Source: Streptomyces paradoxus
GTDB lineage: Bacteria; Actinomycetota; Actinomycetes; Streptomycetales; Streptomycetaceae
Direction: 5' to 3'
Assembly: GCF_014202475.1 (NCBI RefSeq)
Contig: NZ_JACHGV010000008.1
Coordinates: forward strand, 310,001 to 374,000
DNA: 64,000 bases
A program made the translations under genes and the position numbers. This document shows positions 58,657-64,000 of the stretch, in pieces; within the stretch, counting starts at the first letter, position 1, and each line of letters opens with the position of its first letter. Under the pieces are notes generated by a model. It ran no database searches, was not told the origin of the DNA, and worked only from the letters and a program-made list of their open reading frames with translations.

Positions 58657-59268
58657 ATGACCTCAACTGGCCACCCTCTCGCCGGCCATGACGCTCAGCC
58701 TCGTGCCCGCCTTCTGGAACTGATCGGCGCCATCGAACCCTGGGACGACCTGGAGCGCACCCATCTGATGACCGCGACGCAGTGGATCGCCGGCGGAGCC
58801 CCGGTCTACCGGGTGCGCAAGCCGGATGTTCCCGCAATGCACTTGGTGAGCTACTTCGTCGTCCTCGACGACACCAGCGGTCATCTGCTGCTCGTCGCGC
58901 ACCGCAAGGCGGGCCTGTGGCTGCCGGCCGGTGGACACGTCGAGCCGGAGGAAGACCCGTGGGCAACGGTGGTGCGCGAATGTCGTGAGGAGCTGGGCAT
59001 CCAGGCCACGGCATCGCCGATCACCGGCGAACTCCCCCTCTTCCTCACCGTTACCGAGACTCGGGGACAGGGCGCACACACCGACGTCTCGCTCTGGTAC
59101 CTCCTCAACGCCGACGCTGACACCATCGCCTCCTACGACCAGGAGGAGTTCACCGCGATCCGATGGCTGACCGCCGAGCAGGTGCTCGAGGAATCGGACG
59201 AGCTGCTCGACCCCCACATGCACCGCTTCACCCACAAGCTGCAGCATGCGTCGGCGCACTCGCGATGA
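58657..59268 (+). CDS. Nudix hydrolase
   Basis: 203 residues from ATG 58657. The Nudix box is complete: GGHVEPEEDPWATVVREC with REELGI, matching GX5EX7REUXEEXGU. The metal-binding Glu residues are intact. Flanking strands HLLLVAHRKAGLWLPAGGHV and AHTDVSLWYLLNADADTIAS complete the fold. These enzymes hydrolyse nucleoside diphosphates linked to another group. The substrate cannot be told; the N-terminal 50 residues are helical (RARLLELIGAIEPWDDLERT). Confidence 0.92.
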   Translation: MTSTGHPLAGHDAQPRARLLELIGAIEPWDDLERTHLMTATQWIAGGAPVYRVRKPDVPAMHLVSYFVVLDDTSGHLLLVAHRKAGLWLPAGGHVEPEEDPWATVVRECREELGIQATASPITGELPLFLTVTETRGQGAHTDVSLWYLLNADADTIASYDQEEFTAIRWLTAEQVLEESDELLDPHMHRFTHKLQHASAHSR

Positions 59269-59408
59269 CGACGAGCCGGTCGAGGATGACGGTGGCCGGC
59301 ACTTCGGCACCGAAGACTTGACCCAGCTGCGTACGGGCGGCGCAAGGACCTCTCTGCCGGTGGGTGGCAGACAGGTCCTGTGCGATGGCGTGGCAGATCG
59401 TGATCCGA

Positions 59409-60251
59409 TCAGTCGCCGACCCAGTAGGTGCGCGTGTTGGTGAACTCGCGGATGCCCGCGGCGGCCAGTTCGCGGCCGTGGCCGCTGCGCTTGGTGCCGC
59501 CGAAGGGCAGGCGGGGGTCGGAGGCGACGATCGCGTTGACGAAGGCCGTTCCGCTGGTGATGCGGCGGGCGAGGGCGACGCCACGGCTCGGGTCGGCCGT
59601 CCAGATGCTCAGACCGAGCCCGTACGGCGTGGCGTTCGCAAGCCGTACGGCGTCCTCGTCGTCCCGCCCGACAGCGATGGCGGCCAGCGGGCCGAAGGTC
59701 TCCTCGTCGAAGGCCGGCATTCCCGGGCCGGTGTCGCCCAGAACGGTGGGCTGGTAGAAGAAGCCGTCGCCGGGCACGGGCTTGCCGCCCGTCAGGAGGC
59801 GAGCTCCGGCGGCGACGGATTCCTCGACCTGTCGCTGGATCGCCGCCCGCAGGTCGTCGCGGGCGAGTGGGCCGATCTGCGTCTGTCGTTCGCGCGGGTC
59901 GCCGACGCGCAGGGCTTCGACACCCGCCACGAACGCGGCGGTGAACGCATCCGCCACGCAGGGGGCGACGATGAACCGCTTCGCACATACGCAGCTCTGC
60001 CCGGAGTTGGTGAAGCGCGCCTTCACCCCGGCCGCCGCGGCGGCTTCGACGTCGGCGTCGTCCAGGACCACGAAGGCGTCCGACCCGCCCAGTTCCAGCA
60101 CGGACTTCTTCGCCGCGCGCCCGGCCGCCGAACCGACGGACGCGCCCGCCCGGTTGCTTCCGGTGAGGGTGACGGCCGCGAGGCGGTCGTCCTCGACGAG
60201 CCGCGCGGTCACGTCGGACACGTCGGTGTCAGCGATCACCAGTGTGGTCAC
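59409..60251 (-). pseudogene. Aldehyde dehydrogenase, 5' truncated
   Basis: 280 residues from GTG 60251 (VTTLVIADTDVSD). The C-terminal part of a succinate-semialdehyde-dehydrogenase-like ALDH is intact: VTLTGSNRAGASVGSAAGRA, VLELGGSDAFVVLDDADVEA, TNSGQSCVCAKRFIV with the catalytic Cys, and EETFGPLAAIAV. About 170 N-terminal residues with part of the NAD-binding fold are missing, and upstream sequence does not restore them. It probably cannot make an active enzyme. Confidence 0.8.
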
Positions 60252-60362
60252 CGGCGAGGCCGTTCACCCGTTCGAATGACGCAGAGGCGCGTTGCCTGCG
60301 GTGGTGGAGAGCCGCGGCCCCCGGCGCTGCCGCCTTCACATGACTGGGTTACGGTGCCGCGT

Positions 60363-60767
60363 ATGCGCACTGAGGACGCGATCATCCGACCCCTGCTGCG
60401 GATTCAGGACGTGGCGGCGCGTGGGGCCCTGTACGGGCTGGCCGCCGTGCCCCTGCTCGGGGTGGCCTCCCTGTTCGTCGGCGATCACCACGACCGCGGG
60501 ACGTTCCTCGGCGTCGTCGGCTTGCTGGCCGCTTTCATAGCTGTGATGGGGATCCTCCTCGGGCTCTTCTTCTGGTGGACCTGCGGGGGAGACATCCGGC
60601 GCTGCCGCGACTGGCACACGGTCACGGGCCAGGCCGGGCCCATCACGGTCGCGGCCCCGGTACTGCTACGGGTCGGGGTACTGGCTCTGGTGCTGCTCCC
60701 CGGCGCCTTCGGCCTGCACTTCCTCGTGGAGGGCGCCGAGTACGGCAGCTGGCTGTACGGCAGTTGA
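60363..60767 (+). CDS. Three-helix membrane protein of unknown function
   Basis: 134 residues from ATG 60363 (MRTEDAIIRPLLRIQDVAAR). Three hydrophobic helices are seen: ALYGLAAVPLLGVASLFVGD, GVVGLLAAFIAVMGILLGLF and PVLLRVGVLALVLLPGAFGL. Two cysteines (WTCGGDIRRCRDW) lie in a loop that could bind metal or form a disulfide. No family recognised and no operon partner. Confidence 0.6.
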   Translation: MRTEDAIIRPLLRIQDVAARGALYGLAAVPLLGVASLFVGDHHDRGTFLGVVGLLAAFIAVMGILLGLFFWWTCGGDIRRCRDWHTVTGQAGPITVAAPVLLRVGVLALVLLPGAFGLHFLVEGAEYGSWLYGS

Positions 60768-60979
60768 GCCACGCGCGCCCGACGCGACACGCGACAGACG
60801 ACAGGCGAAGAGCGACCGTACGAGATTCGATTGGTCCCCGGCCCGAACTCCAATGTGCACGCCTGGCCTCGCTCAACGGCGCGACACTGCGGGGAAGAGC
60901 CGCCTGCGGGTCGCGTTCCCTCCCGGACTTCGGAGCCGTCCGGGTGGGGGCGGTCTTGTCTCGCTCTGGGCCGCTCTCC

Positions 60980-61375
60980 TCAGCGCGCCTCCCGCACCAC
61001 GGCAACGCCCCCGGCGGGCACGGAAACCGATCCGTGGACGGATTGGCCGGTGAGGAGTTCCACCCCGTGGGCCGGGATCTCGGCGCCGGCTCCGGAGTGG
61101 TCGATCAGGAACAGATGGTCCGCCTCGGTGCCGCTGCGGCGGACGGCCTCGATGCCGTCCGGTGGGCGGGCGAGGACGGGACGGACGCCGGCCTCATCGC
61201 GGATACGGTCCACGGTGCGGCCAGCGTGGCCGGATGGGGCGGGTGGTCAGGTACCAGGCAACGCCGGTGCCGTGGGCGTTTCTCGCCACGGCTGGTACGC
61301 CGGCCAGTGGCCCACCGGCGTAGGAAGCGATGGCCTCGGCGCTCGTGAGGCGGACGCGTTCGGACCACAGGGTCT
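60980..61375 (-). pseudogene. 3' fragment of a GH42 beta-galactosidase gene
   Basis: In two frames on the minus strand: LWSERVRLTSAEAIASYAGG with ARNAHGTGVAWYLTT, then, after a frameshift near 61225, DRIRDEAGVRPVLARPPDGI and ELLTGQSVHGSVSVPAGGVA ending at 60980. These are the C-terminal domains of GH42 beta-galactosidases. The catalytic barrel is absent. The fragment abuts a plus-strand ricin fragment head to head. The stretch 60768-60979 has no gene. Confidence 0.7.
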
Positions 61376-61377
61376 GT

Positions 61378-61695
61378 TTCTGCCAGCTGTTCACCTTCCA
61401 GTCCGTCGGCAACGGAGCCTGGACCATCAGGAACGTCAACAGCACCCTCAACCTGGACATCCGTAACTCGGCCGGCACCGCAGCGGCCGCCGTCGTTCAG
61501 AACACCGCCTCCAGCGCCGACTCCCAGAAGCGGCCCCTCACCGACGCGGGCGACGGCTACTACAAACTCCGGAACGTGAACAGCGCCCTCGTGGCCGGTG
61601 TCGCCCAGTCCTCCATCGCCGACGGTGCGGCCGTAGTCCAGTGGAACAGCCTGAGCGTTGACGACCAACTGTGGAAGATCGTCCGCATCAACTGA
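61378..61695 (+). pseudogene. 3' fragment of a secreted protein with ricin-type lectin domain
   Basis: From about 61378 the frame reads CQLFTFQSVGNGAWTIRNVN, then STLNLDIRNSAGTAAAAVVQ, DGYYKLRNVNSALVAGVAQS and DDQLWKIVRIN, followed by a stop at 61695. This is a ricin-type beta-trefoil (RICIN_B_lectin_2-like). The catalytic or signal part that should precede it is missing, and the sequence before the junction is GH42 antisense. The only in-frame start is at 61330, inside the foreign segment. Confidence 0.65.
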
Positions 61696-61866
61696 TCCGC
61701 TTGCCGGGCTCGCCGACTCGGTCGGCGAGCCCCCGCCGACCGCGTCGACGCCACCGTCGGGGGAGGGGCGCAGGCCGTCGTCGTCGTGGGCCGGTACCGC
61801 TCCCTGCTCCGCACCGTCGCCGGTGCGTTGGTGTCCGATGTGGACCGGGAGCGGCGGGTGGTGTCC

Positions 61867-62571
61867 TCAGGAGGGGCGCACGCTGGTGGACGGTGAGGAA
61901 TCCGGCTCCAGACGGACGCAGCAGTGACCGGGGCTGGGTGCCAGGCGTGCCTGGAGGCTGCTTTCGCTGGTCCCGTCCAGCAGGCCGCGGAGCAGGTGGA
62001 GGTTCATGCCGCACACCGTCTGGGTGTGCTCGCGGGCGAGCGCGTGGAAGGGACAGTTGCCCAGGACGATGGCATCACCGTCAGAGCGGGGTTCGAAGCC
62101 GTTCTCCTCCAGTACGGCGAACACATCCGCCTGGCCCGGGCCGGCGAGTTGTGCGCCCAGCCCGTGGGCCTTTCGGTGCAGAACCGAACGCACCGCTTCA
62201 CCTGTGGATTCGGATTCCTCCAGCGCCTGGGCCAGGAGCCGTCCGGCCAGCTCGTAATGCCGCTCCGGGAGGCTGACGGTGACCTGTTTGGCGGACCGCT
62301 TGTAGAGCTTGGCGGGCCGGCCTGCTCCGGGTCCGGTGCGGCCGCTGCGCCGCTCGTAGACGACGTCGAGCAGCGATTCGTCGGCCAGCCGGTCCAGGTG
62401 GAAGGCCGCCGTCTGCCGGGCGAGGCCGAGGGCCTCGGCGGCTTCGTCGCGGCTGACCGGTTCCGGCCGGCGCACGACGTGGTCGTAGAGCCTCCTGCGG
62501 GTCGGCTCGTCGAGAGCGGCGACGGCTGAGACGTCGGGGCGGGTTACGTCCTTCGAGGGGTCCACGAACAC
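61867..62571 (-). CDS. HTH regulator with C-terminal cysteines, ArsR/SufR-like
   Basis: 234 residues from ATG 62571. The winged helix is VAALDEPTRRRLYDHVVRRP, then VSRDEAAEALGLARQTAAFH and LDRLADESLLDVVYERRSGR. The C-terminal domain has cysteines at 173, 187, 217 and 218 in GNCPFHALAREHTQTVCGMN and SPGHCCVRLEP, an arrangement reminiscent of SufR-type Fe-S or redox-sensing regulators but not identical in spacing. It is divergent from a DoxX protein, whose upstream region has a long inverted repeat, so redox-dependent control of that gene is plausible. Confidence 0.8.
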   Translation of the reverse strand: MFVDPSKDVTRPDVSAVAALDEPTRRRLYDHVVRRPEPVSRDEAAEALGLARQTAAFHLDRLADESLLDVVYERRSGRTGPGAGRPAKLYKRSAKQVTVSLPERHYELAGRLLAQALEESESTGEAVRSVLHRKAHGLGAQLAGPGQADVFAVLEENGFEPRSDGDAIVLGNCPFHALAREHTQTVCGMNLHLLRGLLDGTSESSLQARLAPSPGHCCVRLEPDSSPSTSVRPS

Positions 62572-62591
62572 CAGTGTAAAACCAACAGCGA

Positions 62592-62645
62592 TTGACTAAA
62601 GAACTATTCCCCGCTTCTATCGTTAGTGAGAGTTGTCGATAGAAG
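62592..62645 (+). promoter_or_regulatory. Putative promoter and inverted repeat upstream of doxX-like gene
   Basis: TTGACT (62592-62597) with a 17-bp spacer to TTCTAT (62615-62620) is a candidate promoter. CTTCTATCG (62614-62622) and CGATAGAAG (62637-62645) form a perfect 9-bp inverted repeat with a 14-bp spacer, overlapping the -10 region and the leader. It could be the binding site of the divergent HTH regulator or an RNA hairpin before the GAAGGAAGG ribosome site. Confidence 0.5.
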
Positions 62646-62655
62646 GAAGGACGTC

Positions 62656-63093
62656 ATGTCGTCCGCAACCACAACCACCCCATCCGCCGCCTCCCGGCGG
62701 CCCGCGCTCAGCGATCCCGGTTACCAGGCGTTCGTCATCCTGCGCACCGGGTTCACCGTCGCGCCGATCCTGTTCGGGCTCGACAAATTCGCCAACCTGC
62801 TCGTGGACTGGCCCGCCTACCTCGCCCCGTGGATCAACGACATCGTTCCGGGGAGTGCCCAGGCGGCCATGTACGCGGTCGGAGTGATCGAGATCGTTGC
62901 GGGCCTCGTCGTCGCGCTCGCCCCGCGCTTCGGCGGTTGGCTGGTGGCCGGATGGCTCGCCGGGGTCATCGTCAACCTGCTGACCACCCCGGGTTACTAC
63001 GACATCGCGCTGCGCGACTTCGGCCTGCTGCTCGGCGCGGTGGCCCTCGCCCGGCTCGCCCAGTACTACGGCGGCAAGCGGCAGTCTCACTGA
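62656..63093 (+). CDS. DoxX-family membrane protein
   Basis: 145 residues from ATG 62656, preceded by GAAGGAAGG. Four helices are visible: YQAFVILRTGFTVAPILFGL, AMYAVGVIEIVAGLVVALAP, WLVAGWLAGVIVNLLTTPGY and ALRDFGLLLGAVALARLAQY. DoxX proteins are small quinone-linked or redox-associated membrane proteins; in Mycobacterium one links thiol and superoxide stress responses. Regulation by the divergent cysteine-bearing HTH protein would fit a redox-stress role. A hairpin terminates the unit downstream. Confidence 0.85.
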   Translation: MSSATTTTPSAASRRPALSDPGYQAFVILRTGFTVAPILFGLDKFANLLVDWPAYLAPWINDIVPGSAQAAMYAVGVIEIVAGLVVALAPRFGGWLVAGWLAGVIVNLLTTPGYYDIALRDFGLLLGAVALARLAQYYGGKRQSH

Positions 63094-63123
63094 CCGAAAG
63101 CCCGCAGCCACAGGAGGTGACAA

Positions 63124-63158
63124 GGCGGGTGGGCGTCGCGTCCATCGGCTCACCCGCC
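63124..63158. terminator. Hairpin after doxX-like gene
   Basis: GGCGGGTG (63124-63131) and CACCCGCC (63151-63158) pair over 8 bp around a 19-nt loop, 31 bases after the stop. Confidence 0.5.
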
Positions 63159-63320
63159 GGGTGCCAAGGGTGTGTCCGGTCTGCGGACAGTCCGGGCGGT
63201 AAGCGGAGGGGAGCCTTGGGGCGGTGGCGTGAACCTGGTCGCCGCGATGTGGCAAGTACAGGGTGTGAACACCGACCACCATCCTGACACCCATCGACCC
63301 CACCGACGGACGGACTGTCC

Positions 63321-63917
63321 ATGACCGACCTGGCCGGCGGCGACGCCGAGCTCATCGCGGCCTCACTGGAGGAACCCGAGCGTTTCGCGGCGCTCTTCGA
63401 CCGTCACGCTCCGGCGATCCACCAGTACGTCACCCGGCGGCTGGGCCGGGACGCGGCCGATGACGTCACCGCCGAGACGTTTCTGACGGCGTTTCGGATA
63501 CGGGCCCGATTCGACCCGGCCCGCGCCGGGGTGCGGCCCTGGCTGTACGGCATCGCCGCCAAGCAGATCGGTCGGCACCGCCGGGAGGAGGTCCAGGCGC
63601 TGAAGCTGCTCGCCCGTACCGGCCACGACCCGGTCGCCGACAGCTGGACCGAATTGGCCGATGACCGCCTCGCCGCCGAGACCGCCGTCCGCTCACTGGC
63701 GGGGGCGCTGGCGCGTCTGTCCGCGGGCGACCGGCACGTCCTGCTGCTGTTCGCCTGGGCCGATCTCGGCTATCAGGAGATCGCCGAGGCCCTCGGCATT
63801 CCCGTCGGCACCGTCCGCTCCCGGCTCAACCGCGCCCGCCGCAAACTGCGCAACCAGGCCGGCGCGGCCGGCGGCTCCCTCATCGAAGCTCGCATACACG
63901 AAGGTGACCCCGCATGA
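63321..63917 (+). CDS. ECF-type RNA polymerase sigma factor
   Basis: 198 residues from ATG 63321. Region 2 reads ERFAALFDRHAPAIHQYVTR, then DAADDVTAETFLTAFRIRAR and GVRPWLYGIAAKQIGRHRRE. Region 4 has LSAGDRHVLLLFAWADLGYQ, then EIAEALGIPVGTVRSRLNRA. The spacing is that of small ECF sigma factors of the SigE/SigJ-like group with no extra tail. The stop overlaps the next start by ATGA (63914-63917), so the two proteins are coupled. The partner is not an obvious anti-sigma factor in the part visible. Confidence 0.92.
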   Translation: MTDLAGGDAELIAASLEEPERFAALFDRHAPAIHQYVTRRLGRDAADDVTAETFLTAFRIRARFDPARAGVRPWLYGIAAKQIGRHRREEVQALKLLARTGHDPVADSWTELADDRLAAETAVRSLAGALARLSAGDRHVLLLFAWADLGYQEIAEALGIPVGTVRSRLNRARRKLRNQAGAAGGSLIEARIHEGDPA

Positions 63918-64000
63918 ACGAGCTTGACGAACTGCACGGCCTGCGGGCAGACGCACCCCTTCCCGATGCCGACCGGCTCGCCGCGCCGCGGACCCGGCTC
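63914..64000 (+). CDS. Sigma-factor-coupled protein, 5' end (CU044_5270-like, partial)
   Basis: Only 29 codons are inside the window: MNELDELHGLRADAPLPDAD, then RLAAPRTRL. The N-terminal pattern, and coupling to an ECF sigma gene by ATGA, fit the CU044_5270 family of membrane proteins that follow such sigma factors in Streptomyces and may act as their regulators. The assignment rests on position and a short match. Confidence 0.65.
   Translation, partial: MNELDELHGLRADAPLPDADRLAAPRTRL

Overview
The window is about 70% G+C, uses GTG and TTG starts freely and carries Streptomyces-type families (secreted trypsin, SpoIIE phosphatases, XRE regulators with a membrane-anchored lectin-like tail, DUF6584, DUF6980, FdhF/YdeP oxidoreductase). 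It is chromosomal DNA of a Streptomyces or close relative. No tRNA, rRNA, CRISPR array, origin or complete prophage was seen. At least ten genes are broken, truncated or fused, and one degenerate IS630-type element is present, so the window looks like accessory (chromosome-arm-like) sequence rather than core.

Layout: 1-5.2 kb has the 3' end of a dihydrofolate-reductase-family gene, a defective NlpC/P60 protein, a PPOX protein and a two-domain alpha/beta hydrolase divergent from a MerR regulator, with a 19-bp-spacer MerR-type promoter between them. 5.4-8.7 kb is a small membrane protein translationally coupled to an NB-ARC/TPR STAND ATPase; both carry the same short glycine/aspartate motif. 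8.7-19.3 kb has a frameshifted barstar, katE, a second MerR gene whose transcript looks leaderless, small proteins, a chimeric membrane/CdsA locus, a monooxygenase/AraC pair and a membrane-bound XRE regulator. 19.5-23.3 kb is the most interesting locus: a 63-residue peptide with ten cysteines, a strong hairpin, then MauE, a TlpA/MauD-like thioredoxin, an ABC exporter and an S26 signal peptidase in a tightly coupled run. It reads as a system that makes, oxidises, exports and cleaves a disulfide-rich peptide.

23.6-37.9 kb holds a frameshifted gene, a VOC protein, a Ser/Thr kinase, a DCC thiol oxidoreductase, a sigma-like/zinc-finger/ricin membrane protein, a secreted trypsin, a DUF4246 putative 2OG-Fe oxygenase, a molybdopterin oxidoreductase, an SRPBCC protein, two SDRs and a TetR repressor with three copies of a palindromic operator. 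38.1-46.7 kb has a secreted GH78 rhamnosidase with palindromes upstream, a deaminase, gene fragments (DM13, MFS) and lipoproteins. 46.8-53.5 kb has two SpoIIE-type phosphatases (one a large sensor with its own ATPase domain) and a DapA-like enzyme divergent from a LysR regulator. 53.5-64 kb has an acyltransferase, an NmrA-like protein, the decayed transposase, a lipoprotein, a Nudix hydrolase, truncated ALDH, GH42 and ricin fragments, a cysteine-bearing HTH regulator divergent from a DoxX protein, and an ECF sigma factor coupled to a gene cut by the window edge.

Protein families were assigned by reading motifs; no database search was possible. Start sites were chosen from Shine-Dalgarno sequences, overlaps and domain starts where these were visible.
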